Shown here one piece after another: positions 46,792 to 55,942 of a stretch of 64,000 nucleotides of DNA. Source of the DNA: Haloarcula nitratireducens (GTDB lineage: Archaea; Halobacteriota; Halobacteria; Halobacteriales; Haloarculaceae); assembly GCF_019599505.1 (NCBI RefSeq), contig NZ_RKLT01000003.1, positions 248,001-312,000 of the forward strand. Direction: 5' to 3'. How positions within the stretch are numbered: the stretch's first letter is position 1; each line of letters begins with the position of its first letter. The position numbers were made by a program, and so were the translations under genes. Under the pieces are notes generated by a model. That model was not told the origin of the DNA. It ran no database searches and saw nothing but the letters and a program-made list of their open reading frames with translations.

Positions 46792-46810
46792 ACCGGTCTA
46801 TCCGGTTTTT
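46792..46810 (+). terminator. Hairpin and T-tract after the low-GC zinc-ribbon gene
   Basis: ACCGG (46792-46796), loop TCTAT, CCGGT (46802-46806), then five T residues. A small intrinsic-type terminator about 20 nt after the stop. Confidence 0.55.
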
Positions 46811-46860
46811 GGCTCCCACCTTTCGTTCTCTCGTGAACGGATAGCTTATCCTGTCTCCGC

Positions 46861-48129
46861 CTACGCGTCGCCGTGACGCGAGAGCCGTTCCATGACCGGC
46901 GTGGCGGCGATCCCGTGGACGACGATGGAGACGAGGACGACGAACCCCACGAGCGCCCAGAGGAGTTCCGACTGCGCGAACGACTTCTTGTTGAGGGCGT
47001 ACGCGAGGTAGTAGAACGAGCCGATGCCGCGGATGCCGAAGAACGCGATGGTCGTCCGCTCGTTCCGCTCCAGCGGCGACCCGAAGAGACCTAGCGCGCC
47101 CGCGAGCGGTCGGAGTACGAACAGGAGTACCAACCCGATGGCCGCGACCTCCCACGTCAGCGGCGACAGCAGCCCGGTGGCGAGCGCGCCGCCGAACAGC
47201 GTCAGCAGGACGGCCATCGCCAGGCGTTCGGTCACCTCGGAGAAGTCGTGGAGCGCCTGGTTGTAGTCGTGAGAGCGCTCGTAGTGCCGAACCAGCAGCG
47301 CGGCGACGAAGACGGCGATGAAGCCGTACCCCTGGACCAGTTCCGTTATCGCGTAGACGAGGAGAGTGCCACCCAGTATCTCCGCGCCCTCCACCGCCTC
47401 GGCCAGACGCGTCGTCGGCGAGAAGCGAAACAGGAGCTGCGCGAACAGATAGCCCAAGACCAGGCCGCTCACGACGCCGACGACGATCTTGTAGCCGACG
47501 TACATCCCGCCCCACTTCCCCAGCCAGTCGGCCCCGGCGAAGCCGGACCCGGCGACGAGGATGGCGGCGTAAGTGAACGGGAACGCCAGCCCGTCGTTGA
47601 GACCGGCCTCGGAGGTGAGCGCGAACCGCGTCTCGTGTTCGTGCTCCCGCGCTTCGTGGTGGTCGTCCGCCGCGTCGCGGCCCTCGCCGGGCGGCCCGAC
47701 TTGCACGTCCGAAGCTAGCACCGGGTCGGTCGGGGCGACGACGGCTCCCAGCAGGAGCGCCGTCGCGGGGACGAACCCCAGCGCCCACCAGCCGAGCAGC
47801 GCCGCGCCCGCGATGGTCAGCGGCATCGTGACGACCAGCAACCGCCACGTCGAGGTCCACGTCCGGAGCGAGAACGGGCGGTCGAGTTTCAGCCCCGCGC
47901 CCATCAGCGAGACGATGACGACGAACTCCGCCAACTTCTCGGCGATGTCGCCGTGGGCTATCGGGTCGGGCGCGGGTATCCCGTGGGGGACCGAGAACGC
48001 GACCGCGCCGAAGGCGACGAAGAACAGCGGCGGCGATGCCCAGCGCTCTGCGAGCGCCTCCGGGAGCACCGCCGCCGCGAACGCAACGGCCCCCAACAAC
48101 ACGAGTCCGAGTACGTACGTCTCGACCAT
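46861..48129 (-). CDS. NhaP-type cation:proton antiporter
   Basis: A 422-residue protein with about 12 transmembrane helices. The transport-site motif is VVAPTDPVLAS near residue 130 (Asp of the TDP), with a second pair in LTSEAGLNDGLAFP. An acidic/His-rich loop (about residues 150-165, including DDHHEAREHEHE) lies between helices and is unusual. It should exchange Na+ (or K+) for H+ to keep pH and salt balance. The gene is transcribed toward the zinc-ribbon gene. Confidence 0.88.
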   Translation of the reverse strand: MVETYVLGLVLLGAVAFAAAVLPEALAERWASPPLFFVAFGAVAFSVPHGIPAPDPIAHGDIAEKLAEFVVIVSLMGAGLKLDRPFSLRTWTSTWRLLVVTMPLTIAGAALLGWWALGFVPATALLLGAVVAPTDPVLASDVQVGPPGEGRDAADDHHEAREHEHETRFALTSEAGLNDGLAFPFTYAAILVAGSGFAGADWLGKWGGMYVGYKIVVGVVSGLVLGYLFAQLLFRFSPTTRLAEAVEGAEILGGTLLVYAITELVQGYGFIAVFVAALLVRHYERSHDYNQALHDFSEVTERLAMAVLLTLFGGALATGLLSPLTWEVAAIGLVLLFVLRPLAGALGLFGSPLERNERTTIAFFGIRGIGSFYYLAYALNKKSFAQSELLWALVGFVVLVSIVVHGIAATPVMERLSRHGDA

Positions 48130-48325
48130 TGTTTCTTCTCGGGATTCACGACGCTTACCGCCCCGGCTTGCAACCGAACCGCGCGAGGGGAGTGGCGTGA
48201 TACCGAGACTCTACGGCGTGGTCAGGATGGTGGACCGACTGCTGTCGGGGCCGGGAGTGCGCTCTGTCGCGCGCCGGGAGACCTCCGGTCTCCCGAACTA
48301 AAGGGCGACAAAGCCGTCCGTGAAC
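48130..48325. other. Upstream region of the antiporter gene
   Basis: About 195 bp. The segment next to 48130 should hold the antiporter promoter, but no strong TATA box is evident. I see no gene in it. It leads into the hairpin cluster that begins at 48326. Confidence 0.35.
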
Positions 48326-48451
48326 GACCCGCCGTCAGAGCGGGTCTGACGAGCCTTCGTTCGCGTTGCTCACGAAGACAGGGAAGGACAGGCCTGCGAT
48401 AGCATCCGGCGGCGAAGCCGCCGGTTCACCGGTCGCGCTCTGCGCGACCGG
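48326..48451. repeat. Cluster of hairpin-forming inverted repeats downstream of arlJ
   Basis: Four stems occur within ~125 bp. GACCCGC/GCGGGTC lies at 48326-48346 and competes with GTCAGA/TCTGAC at 48334-48350. CTTCGT/ACGAAG spans 48355-48377. CCGGCGGC/GCCGCCGG with a GAA loop spans 48406-48424. CCGGTCGCGC/GCGCGACCGG with a TCT loop spans 48429-48451 and is followed by five T on the plus strand. Candidate transcript 3' structures or a small RNA. Confidence 0.45.
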
Positions 48452-48462
48452 CCTTTTTGTAC

Positions 48463-48515
48463 TAAATTTTTGCGAGCGGGGGTCGCCGTCGGCGACCCCC
48501 CGAAGTAAAAATTTA
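48463..48515 (-). terminator. Nested hairpin at the end of the archaellum operon
   Basis: TAAATTTTT (48463-48471) pairs with AAAAATTTA (48507-48515). Inside it, GGGGGTCGCC (48478-48487) pairs with GGCGACCCCC (48491-48500). Both stems are perfect and leave a symmetrical 6x6 internal loop. The outer arm overlaps the arlJ stop codon, so the whole 53-nt element ends the arl transcript. Confidence 0.6.
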
Positions 48516-50261
48516 GATGGCGAGAAACTGCGTCACCAGCCACTTCGTGAACGTCCCGGTGACGCCGCCGATCCACGAGAGCACGACGAAGTGGAGGTAG
48601 GTGTTGGCCTTGTGACCGCCGTCGACGGTGCGGATCATCAGGGCCGACAGCATGGCCGAGAACATGATGATGATGACCAGCAGGAACTCGATGAGGGGGA
48701 TGTTGTAGACGCCGGTGTTGATCAGGGAATTGACGTCGAGTCGGCTGCCGGCGTTCAGGTCGAGCGACATCTGTGCGAGGATGTTGACGACCTGCAGGCC
48801 GATGAAGAAGGCGAAGGTGGAGGCGGCGGTGATCCCGTACAGCAGGCCGACCATCGTCGTCGTCGCCTGCTTTCGCTTCTGTCGGAGCTGGAGGACTTCG
48901 TTCATGTTGGCGGCGATGAGTTCGCCCAGTTGCTTCGGCGAGCCGCCCATCTCGCGGCCGATGAGGTACATCTCGGAGAAGGTCTGGATGGGGTAGGAGC
49001 GGCAGTCGGCGGTGAAGTAGCGCCACGCCGCGGTCGGTTCGATGCGCATGTTCAGCCGCTTGTAGAGGTCGTTGATGTTCTCGGTCAGGGGACCGAAGTC
49101 CTTCTTGCGGAGGGTCCGCAGCACCATCCCAGTCGTCGACTGCTTCGCGCCCTCGGTGGCTCCCAGCGCGCGGATGAAACTGGGGAACTCGTCGTCGCGG
49201 GCCTTGACGCGCTGTTCCTCCTGTCGGAAGACGACGCCGGGGATGAGCATGGGCGTGATGGGGACGACGGCGTAGAACGGCAGCGGAACCACGTCTAAGA
49301 AGAAGAGGAGGTCGTTCAGGGTGATGGGCGAGACGCCGAACATCCCGCCGAGCGTGATGAACAGGAGGGCCGCGGAGAGACCGACGCCGACGTACATCGA
49401 CTTATCGAGGCGCTCCTCGATGGGCGAGGGATACTCCTCGGGGTGAAACCACAGCGGGTCGTAGGGAGCCATCGACCGGATGGCGAGGTAGAACCCCGAC
49501 TGGACGAAGACGTACATCACGATGACGGCGCTGACGGTCATCGTCGGGTTCGTTCCGGTGAGCACCGGCAGGACGACGGCGAACACCAGCGCGAACGTCA
49601 TCGAGAGGATCATCGAGAGATAGAGGTCCTTCATCACTTCGAGGCTGTCGAGCGAACTGCTGTAGACGGTGGTGTAGTGCTGGATGATCTGTGCCTGCTC
49701 GGAGATGAGGTAGTCGTCGAGCGACTGGCCCGCGCCGAGGGTGTAGGCGAGGCGGTCCAGGAAATCCGAGAAGGCGTCGCTGGGGACTTCTTTCGCACGA
49801 CGGCGACAGGCGTCGTCGAGGCTCTGGTTCCACGTATCGACCAGTTGCGTGATGCGGTGCATCTCCATGGCGAGTTCGCCGTACTCCTCCTCGCGGGCGA
49901 GCGTGCGGAACACCTCCATGCGGTCGATCTTCGTCGTCGCCAGCACCGTCATGTGGGTGATCAGGAGGTGAAAGCGGTTGTTGAGTTCGCGCTTGCGCTG
50001 GCTGAGCAGGATCTTCGGGTAGAACAGCGCCGCCGCCATCGCCAGGAACCCGAGCAGGGGGATCGGGAGGCGGATCATCAGCGGCTGATCCAGAAAGAGC
50101 GCGGCCACCACCGAGAGGAGGAAAAAGCCCGCCGACGGGAGGAGGATGAAGAGGAGGTACCGCTCCAGCGGAATCGTCATCTGGCGGTACGACTCCACCA
50201 GCCCCTGGACGGTCTCGGTAATCGTCAGGTCGAGTCCGTTCTCGGCTTCGCTCTGGGCCAT
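48513..50261 (-). CDS. arlJ: Archaellum assembly membrane protein ArlJ (FlaJ)
   Basis: A 582-residue membrane protein. Two T2SF-type cytoplasmic domains are framed by hydrophobic segments: near residues 35-80, 215-262, about 300-345 and near the C-terminus (490-580). It is the integral-membrane platform of the archaellum motor and partners with the ArlI ATPase. Longer than euryarchaeal FlaJ outside halophiles, as expected for haloarchaea. The start overlaps the arlI stop by one base. It is the last gene of the operon and ends in a nested hairpin. Confidence 0.92.
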   Translation of the reverse strand: MAQSEAENGLDLTITETVQGLVESYRQMTIPLERYLLFILLPSAGFFLLSVVAALFLDQPLMIRLPIPLLGFLAMAAALFYPKILLSQRKRELNNRFHLLITHMTVLATTKIDRMEVFRTLAREEEYGELAMEMHRITQLVDTWNQSLDDACRRRAKEVPSDAFSDFLDRLAYTLGAGQSLDDYLISEQAQIIQHYTTVYSSSLDSLEVMKDLYLSMILSMTFALVFAVVLPVLTGTNPTMTVSAVIVMYVFVQSGFYLAIRSMAPYDPLWFHPEEYPSPIEERLDKSMYVGVGLSAALLFITLGGMFGVSPITLNDLLFFLDVVPLPFYAVVPITPMLIPGVVFRQEEQRVKARDDEFPSFIRALGATEGAKQSTTGMVLRTLRKKDFGPLTENINDLYKRLNMRIEPTAAWRYFTADCRSYPIQTFSEMYLIGREMGGSPKQLGELIAANMNEVLQLRQKRKQATTTMVGLLYGITAASTFAFFIGLQVVNILAQMSLDLNAGSRLDVNSLINTGVYNIPLIEFLLVIIIMFSAMLSALMIRTVDGGHKANTYLHFVVLSWIGGVTGTFTKWLVTQFLAI

Positions 50262-51934
50262 CAGTTGGGCTTCGAGACGTTGAACGGGATGCCCTCGACG
50301 CCGTCGCGCTGGAAGTCCGAGATGAAGTCGTTGACCTCGTGATACCCCAGGATGCCCTCCTGCATGGCGCGCTCTATCATGTTCGCGCGGAACTCCAGAT
50401 CGTCGTAGATGTCGCGGGTGTCCTCGTAGCCCAGCAGCGTCGCGATCTGCTCCTCCAAGACGTAGGAGTTGTTCATCCCCTGGAAGACGATCTCGTCCTC
50501 GACGGGGTCCCAGTTGAACACCTGCCGGGTGACGATGCCGTCCATCTCCTTGGAGTACCCCTCGATCTCCTGCACCGAGGTGACGCGGCGCAGGACGCGG
50601 TCGCCCTGCTTGACGCGGTTCTGGAACAGCGCGACGTCGGCGACGTCCATGAACGTCTCGGGGACGTTGATCGGTTCGCCGGTGAAGCGCTGAATCATGG
50701 AGACGATGTCGCTGGCGTGGAAGGTCAGCATCACCGGGTGACCGGTCTGGGCCGCCTGGAACGCCATCCGACCCTCTTCCCCGCGAACCTCCCCCACGAT
50801 GATGTAATCGGGACGCGAACGCAGCGCGGCCGCGACGAGGTCGAACATGTCGATACTGGTCCCCTCATCTTCGCCCTCGCGGGTGAGCAGTTGCTGCCAA
50901 GTGTTGTGCGGGGGCAGCACCTCGGCGGTGTCCTCCGCGGTGTAGATCTTGGCGTCGTCGGGGATGAACGAGGTGATGGCGTTCAGCGTCGTCGTCTTCC
51001 CCGACGCCGTCTCGCCGACGACGAACACCGTCTGTTCGTTCTCCAGGCAGAGCCAGAGGTACGCCGCCAGCTCCGGCGAGAGGGTCATCCACTTCGTGAT
51101 CTGGAACACGGAGAGGGGGACCTCGTCGCCCTGTCGGATGGTGAGCGACGGTCCCTTGACGCTCACGTCGTCGGAGTAGATGAGGTTCAGGCGCGACCCG
51201 TCCGGCAGGGTCGAGTCGACGATGGGGTCCGAGTCGGAGACCGGGTCGCCGATCCGCTCGCCCATGTTGCGGAGCCACTGGTCGAACGCCTGCTCGCTCT
51301 CCCACTCGACGGTGGTTTCGAGCATGCCGTAGACGCCGTGGTCGACGTGGCACTCGCTCCGGCCGATGACGTGAATGTCCTCGTTGGCCGGGTCGCGCAT
51401 CACCGGTTCGAGCGGGCCGAGACCGACGATGTCGCGGTTCAGCCGATAGAGGATGTTCTCGTAGGTCGACTGGGTCACTTCGACGCTGCCCACGTCGGTC
51501 AGGTTCGACAGGCGCGTGAGGACGCCGCTGTCGCTGTCCTCGTTGCGGATGCGAGTCGTCTCCTGGAGGAGTTCCTCGATGCGGTCGTCGTACTCGGCCT
51601 CGCTCTCGGGGGCGGGTTTGTTGACGCTCTTCTGGAGCAGGCGGTTGCGGACCTTATCGAAGACGACGCCCTCCTCTTGGTCGAGTTCCGGTTCGATGGC
51701 GTAGTACTTCATGTCCTGACCGATGTCGCCGTAGATGTGACAGAAGATGGGGCCGCCGACGGGGTAGAGGACGTTCGGGCGGTCAGACTCGTAGTCGCCG
51801 TCGGCCTCCTCGATGAGCATGGGAAACTCCCCGGTGATCTGCTTGAACTTCTTCAGGTGGTCCCGCAGGTGCGGTCGCCGGGCGGCCAGCTGTCGAAGTT
51901 CGTCCGAGGGTTTCGCGCGGCCGTGATCTGTCAT
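50261..51934 (-). CDS. arlI: Archaellum motor ATPase ArlI (FlaI)
   Basis: A 557-residue type II/IV secretion-type ATPase. The Walker A VVGETASGKTTTLNA lies near residue 285, Walker B YIIVGEVRGEEG near residue 355, with the Asp box YTAEDTAEVL and His box MLTFHA. It powers both archaellum assembly and rotation by forming a hexamer under ArlJ. The N-terminal domain of ~200 residues is acidic. 13 bp after arlH and overlapping arlJ by one base. Confidence 0.94.
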   Translation of the reverse strand: MTDHGRAKPSDELRQLAARRPHLRDHLKKFKQITGEFPMLIEEADGDYESDRPNVLYPVGGPIFCHIYGDIGQDMKYYAIEPELDQEEGVVFDKVRNRLLQKSVNKPAPESEAEYDDRIEELLQETTRIRNEDSDSGVLTRLSNLTDVGSVEVTQSTYENILYRLNRDIVGLGPLEPVMRDPANEDIHVIGRSECHVDHGVYGMLETTVEWESEQAFDQWLRNMGERIGDPVSDSDPIVDSTLPDGSRLNLIYSDDVSVKGPSLTIRQGDEVPLSVFQITKWMTLSPELAAYLWLCLENEQTVFVVGETASGKTTTLNAITSFIPDDAKIYTAEDTAEVLPPHNTWQQLLTREGEDEGTSIDMFDLVAAALRSRPDYIIVGEVRGEEGRMAFQAAQTGHPVMLTFHASDIVSMIQRFTGEPINVPETFMDVADVALFQNRVKQGDRVLRRVTSVQEIEGYSKEMDGIVTRQVFNWDPVEDEIVFQGMNNSYVLEEQIATLLGYEDTRDIYDDLEFRANMIERAMQEGILGYHEVNDFISDFQRDGVEGIPFNVSKPN

Positions 51935-51947
51935 ATCTTCGGTCCTC

Positions 51948-52709
51948 CTATGCGACGCTCCGCGATTCGATGACGATGCCTGTCCCCGACCGAACCGAGA
52001 AGCCGACGGTGTCGCCGACCTGCTCGCCCATCCCGGCGAATCGGAGGACGTTGATCTGTCGGCGCACGTCGTTGCCGACCTCGATCATCTCCAGCTCGAT
52101 GAACACGTCGGCGATGGCCCGGAACGGGCCGATGGCCTCCTCGTCGAGCGTCGAGGGGTCGACGGTCAGCATGACGCACCGCCCCTGAGAGATGATATCA
52201 CGGAAGAACGAGATGATCTCCAGCGCGGCCTGTCGCTCGTCGTTCTGCCGGACCAGCGCCTCGAACTTGGGGTCGTTCCGCAGGATGGCGTCGAAGGTGT
52301 CGATGACGACGACGTCGGCGTCCCACATCACTTCGGCCTCCATCAGGCGTTTGAGGAGTTCCTTGCGTTCTTTTTGCTCGTCGCCGCCGGAGAACGTGTT
52401 CGAGTCCCCGATGTCGGCGTGCAGGAAGAGGACGTTCTCGTCGAGCAGGTGGTCGACCATGTCGTAGGACAGCGAATGCATCTGGTCGAGGAAGCTCCCG
52501 ACGGTGAGTTCCGTCGAGAGGTAGGTCACGTCGTGGCCCTCCTCGCAGAGTCCGTAAGTGAGGCGCTGGCTCAGCGCGGACTTCCCGGCCCCGTAGTCGC
52601 CCTCGACGAGGATGATGCTACCCGGCGGGATGCCGCCGCCGAGTTCCTTGTTCAGTCGGTCGTGATCGTCCAGTCCGAGCGAGAACAGATCGCTGTTTGC
52701 GAGACTCAT
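51948..52709 (-). CDS. arlH: Archaellum motor protein ArlH (FlaH)
   Basis: A 253-residue RecA-like protein. Walker [14 protein letters not shown] lies near residues 35-47, Walker [11 protein letters not shown] near residue 140. ArlH binds ATP without strong hydrolysis and sits in the motor ring next to ArlI, where binding state tunes assembly. Its ATG overlaps the arlG stop by 4 nt. Confidence 0.93.
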   Translation of the reverse strand: MSLANSDLFSLGLDDHDRLNKELGGGIPPGSIILVEGDYGAGKSALSQRLTYGLCEEGHDVTYLSTELTVGSFLDQMHSLSYDMVDHLLDENVLFLHADIGDSNTFSGGDEQKERKELLKRLMEAEVMWDADVVVIDTFDAILRNDPKFEALVRQNDERQAALEIISFFRDIISQGRCVMLTVDPSTLDEEAIGPFRAIADVFIELEMIEVGNDVRRQINVLRFAGMGEQVGDTVGFSVRSGTGIVIESRSVA

Positions 52710-53158
52710 GTTCGGAATTTAAACACCTCTTCGTCGCCGTTGACGACGACCTTGACGCGGTGGTCGCCCGGCGACAGCGAGTGAGATATCTCGAGGCGGA
52801 CGACCGTGCCGGGCCGCCAGACGACGCCGTCGTCTAAGAGCGTGACGCCGAACGTCCGGGCGTACCGCCCGTCGACGAACAGATCCATCTGTCCGGGTTC
52901 GGCCCCGAGGTCCTCGGAGCCGGTGTTCTTGACGTGGAGCGTGATGTTGTCGTCGCCGCTGGTGTTGTAAATCGCGTCGCTCCCGGCGTCGGAGATGACC
53001 TCGATGTCGGTGCGGACTTCGCTGCTGACGTCGAGCCCCTGTTCGGAGACGGCGTTGCTCAACTGCCCGATGCTGTCGGTGAACACGCCGGCGACGCTCG
53101 CGGCTACCATCATCGACGCGATGAACAGGATGAGGTGAGAGGCCGAGACGCTCGCCAT
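52706..53158 (-). CDS. arlG: Archaellum stator protein ArlG (FlaG)
   Basis: A 150-residue protein with an N-terminal transmembrane helix ([18 protein letters not shown]) and an external beta-sandwich domain ([24 protein letters not shown]). ArlG filaments link ArlF to the S-layer in the archaellum stator. Its ATG directly abuts the arlF stop. Confidence 0.9.
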   Translation of the reverse strand: MASVSASHLILFIASMMVAASVAGVFTDSIGQLSNAVSEQGLDVSSEVRTDIEVISDAGSDAIYNTSGDDNITLHVKNTGSEDLGAEPGQMDLFVDGRYARTFGVTLLDDGVVWRPGTVVRLEISHSLSPGDHRVKVVVNGDEEVFKFRT

Positions 53159-53602
53159 CTAGCTCACCTCCGCGGTCGTCTCGACGGCCGAGACGCCGGG
53201 ACCGGTGACGAGTTTCACTCGGCCGGGGTTCGAGGGAATCCCCGTCGCGTTGATGACCAGCCGCTCCTCCGGAAGCCAGAGGTCCGTCGTCTCGTCGCCC
53301 TCGACGGCGGTTCCGTAGCCGGTGAGATACGCGTTGTTCGCGAGCACGTCCACGTCGCTGACGGCCAGCTCCGTCGAGCCGGCGTTGGTGACGGTGACGT
53401 TCAGCGAATCGGCCGTCGTGTTGTAGACGACGGACGTGACCTCGATAGCGGTGTTTTGCTGTTCGAGCGTCCGGTCGGCCTGGGCGTCGCGGGCGTCGTT
53501 GACGTTCTCGAAGCCGTTGGCCGTCGCCGAGTAGAACATCCCGAACCCGATGAACATGGCGACGAAGACGAGAGCCGCCGAGCCGCTAACGCTGAAGCCC
53601 AT
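53159..53602 (-). CDS. arlF: Archaellum stator protein ArlF (FlaF)
   Basis: A 147-residue protein with an N-terminal helix (SAALVFVAMFIGFGMFYS) and an immunoglobulin-like external domain (NVTVTNAGSTELAV, LVINATGIPSNPG). ArlF binds the S-layer and anchors the motor. The start MGFSVSG was preferred over a second ATG three codons upstream. The arlCDE 3' end overlaps it by 17 bp. Confidence 0.9.
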   Translation of the reverse strand: MGFSVSGSAALVFVAMFIGFGMFYSATANGFENVNDARDAQADRTLEQQNTAIEVTSVVYNTTADSLNVTVTNAGSTELAVSDVDVLANNAYLTGYGTAVEGDETTDLWLPEERLVINATGIPSNPGRVKLVTGPGVSAVETTAEVS

Positions 53603-55172
53603 CGGCACCACCTCCGGCGAGTTTCGAGAGCGCGACGGCCTCGGGGCCGCTGTCCTCGTCGAGCTGTGAGATGTAGCGGAGGCTCTCGGTGTGGTGGTCG
53701 ATGGTCAGGCCGCCGCTGGCGTCGGCCACGTCGTCGAAGCCGCGGAGGTACTCCGCCAGCGCGTCGGCGACCGAGGCGTCGATCCAGCCGATCGTCTCGT
53801 AGTAGTCGATGGCGCGGGAGGCCTCGCGGTAGCCCGCCTGTCCGACGAGGTACTCCAGCCACTCGACGACGATGAGGTCGGCCGCGAACCCCTCCGGAAC
53901 CGAATCGAGGTACGGCTTGCCGTCGTCGCCGTCGTCGCTCTCCTCACCGCTCGTTTCGGCCGCGGATTCGGTCGCCGGCTCCGGTTCCGGGGTCGCTTCC
54001 GGCGTCGGATCGGCGATCGGCTCGGGCTCGGGCTCGGGCTCCGGTTCGGGGGCGAGTTCCGGGTCCGCTTCGACCGCGGCCCCGTCGGCGGCGTCGTCGG
54101 TCGACGCGTCGTCGCCCTCGTCCTCGATGACCTCGTCGAAGAGGTCGTCGTCCGCGAGGCTGTCGTCGCCGAACGCATCGCCCTCCTCGTCGGAGTCGTC
54201 GCCTTCGTCGTCGAACGTGGTGTCGGCGTCGTCCAGCAGCGCCGCGTCGGACTCGGCGTCGGCGTCCGGTTCCTCGCCGTCGGCCCAGTCGGCGTCGCCG
54301 GATTCGTACTCGTCTTTCAGTTCGGCGAAGGACTTGCCCCCCTCGCCGTCCCCGTCGTCGCTCCCCTCGTCCACGTCGAGTCCGTCGTCCATGCTCATGT
54401 CGTCATCCGTCTCCTCGAAGTCCTCGAACTCCTCGTCGAACGAGCCGCCGTCGTCCTCGAAGCCGCCCATATCGTCGTCGCCGAAGATGTCGTCGCCGTC
54501 GTCCATCGCCATCCCGTCGCCGCCGTCGTCGACGAGGTCCTCGTCGAAGAATCCCTCGGCGTCGGCGTTGGCGACGGTGTCGTCGATCTCCGCGTCGTCC
54601 TCGTCGCCGCCGTCGTCGTCGAACAGGCCGAACGAGCCGCCGCCACCCATGCCGCCGCCCATCCCGGCGTCGACGTTGTCGGCGAAGGGGTTCACCCCGC
54701 GGGTGACCATCTCGTAGATGTCGAGCAGCTTTCGGACGTTCTCCTCGACGTCTTCGACGGATTCGGAGATGGACTCGTTCTCGGTGCGGACGGTGTTGAC
54801 CGTCGAGGAGAGCGAGCCGACCTCGTTCTCCAGCTCGTCGAGCCGGTGTTCTAACTCGTCCGTGTCCGGGCCGCTCGCGTCCTCCATGTCGCCGAACTCG
54901 TCGTCGCCGAACCCGCCCACGTCGTCGCCGTCGTCCAGCCCGCCGAGTCCGCCGAGGTCGTCGTCCCCGCCGTCGTCGGTCATCAATCCACCGTCACCGC
55001 TCATCCCGTCGTCCGCGTCGTCGGTCTCGCCGTCCGACATGATCGAATCGAACATGCTCTTGATGCTCATCCCGACGAGGCCCCCCGAGAGGACCACGAG
55101 TAACGCGGGCACGAGTGCGACTACGTCCGGGGTAGCCGCCTGTAGCGTCGGCACGAGAGCGAGACTACTCAT
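53586..55172 (-). CDS. Fused archaellum protein ArlC/ArlD/E-like (FlaCDE)
   Basis: A 528-residue highly acidic protein. An N-terminal hydrophobic helix (about residues 17-37) is followed by an Asp/Gly-rich region, a coiled-coil FlaC-like segment (LEHRLDELENEVGSLSS..., then VEDVEENVRKLLDIYEMVTRGVNPF), about 250 residues of Asp/Glu low complexity with a PEPEPEP run, and one C-terminal FlaD/E domain (VEWLEYLVGQAGYREASRAIDYYETIGWI). These proteins couple CheY/CheF signals to the archaellum motor. Only one D/E domain is seen. First gene of the arl operon. Confidence 0.88.
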   Translation of the reverse strand: MSSLALVPTLQAATPDVVALVPALLVVLSGGLVGMSIKSMFDSIMSDGETDDADDGMSGDGGLMTDDGGDDDLGGLGGLDDGDDVGGFGDDEFGDMEDASGPDTDELEHRLDELENEVGSLSSTVNTVRTENESISESVEDVEENVRKLLDIYEMVTRGVNPFADNVDAGMGGGMGGGGSFGLFDDDGGDEDDAEIDDTVANADAEGFFDEDLVDDGGDGMAMDDGDDIFGDDDMGGFEDDGGSFDEEFEDFEETDDDMSMDDGLDVDEGSDDGDGEGGKSFAELKDEYESGDADWADGEEPDADAESDAALLDDADTTFDDEGDDSDEEGDAFGDDSLADDDLFDEVIEDEGDDASTDDAADGAAVEADPELAPEPEPEPEPEPIADPTPEATPEPEPATESAAETSGEESDDGDDGKPYLDSVPEGFAADLIVVEWLEYLVGQAGYREASRAIDYYETIGWIDASVADALAEYLRGFDDVADASGGLTIDHHTESLRYISQLDEDSGPEAVALSKLAGGGADGLQR

Positions 55173-55202
55173 CGTCTGTGACGATTCCCTCGCCCATCAT
55201 CA

Positions 55203-55208
55203 ATATAC
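55203..55208 (-). promoter_or_regulatory. Candidate TATA box of the arl operon
   Basis: Minus-strand TATATT, about 31-36 nt upstream of the arlCDE ATG at 55172, in a locally AT-rich stretch (about 55199-55275). Confidence 0.4.
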
Positions 55209-55420
55209 CGTCTAGCGTATCAAATCTGATAATAACCTCTCAAACTACGTGTCTAAAATGCTTGAATTGATTTCGTAACGTTCGGGGCCGCAGATGAAGC
55301 GCTACGTTCGTCGCTTTTCGCAGCTAAACGGCGCTGAGAGGCGCGCTCGCGGCAGACGTACGGCTGCCGTCCGTCTGACACGAGGGAGACACGCCCGCGG
55401 TCGGGCTGTCACGACCGAGA

Positions 55421-55942
55421 TCAGAGCGTCGCCGAGTCCGTGTTGGCGCTCTTGACGACGAGGTTCCCGGTGTCGGATTCTAAGCGGAGCGAACGCCCGT
55501 GATCGCCGCCCACGTCCTCGCCGACGAGGGGGATGCCGTACGCTTCGAGCGTCTCCCGGACCTTTTCGGCGTTGCGCGACCCGATAGACGAGCCGTTCTC
55601 CGAGAAGTCGAGCATGTCGCTACCGCCGGCGATCTTCGCTCGCATCCCGTCGCGGGACGCCCCCTCGGCTTCGAGTGCTTCGACGAGCACCGCGACGCCG
55701 GTGTCGGCGAACTTCGCTCTGTTGCCGCCATCGACGTCCTCGGCCGTCGGTAACATGACGTGGACCAGTCCGGCAGCGCCCGACAGCTCGTCGTAGATAG
55801 CGACGCCGATACAGGACCCGAGACCGCTGGTCGTCAGCACCGCCGAATCGGTCGTCACCTGATACTCGGCGATGCCGATCTTGACGCGCTCCGGGTCGTT
55901 GGTCTGGGTCGTCTCCGACTGCGTGCCGTCGTAGACCCTCAT
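55421..55942 (-). CDS. cheD: Chemoreceptor glutamine deamidase CheD
   Basis: A 173-residue protein. The catalytic Cys44 is in SGLGSCIGVAIYD and the His61 in GLVHVMLP, with MRAKIAGGSDML and GGDHGRSLRLE completing the CheD pattern. CheD deamidates glutamines in taxis receptors and is regulated by binding CheC. Its ATG overlaps the cheC stop by one base. About 250 bp, with terminator-like stems, separates it from arlCDE. Confidence 0.92.
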   Translation of the reverse strand: MRVYDGTQSETTQTNDPERVKIGIAEYQVTTDSAVLTTSGLGSCIGVAIYDELSGAAGLVHVMLPTAEDVDGGNRAKFADTGVAVLVEALEAEGASRDGMRAKIAGGSDMLDFSENGSSIGSRNAEKVRETLEAYGIPLVGEDVGGDHGRSLRLESDTGNLVVKSANTDSATL

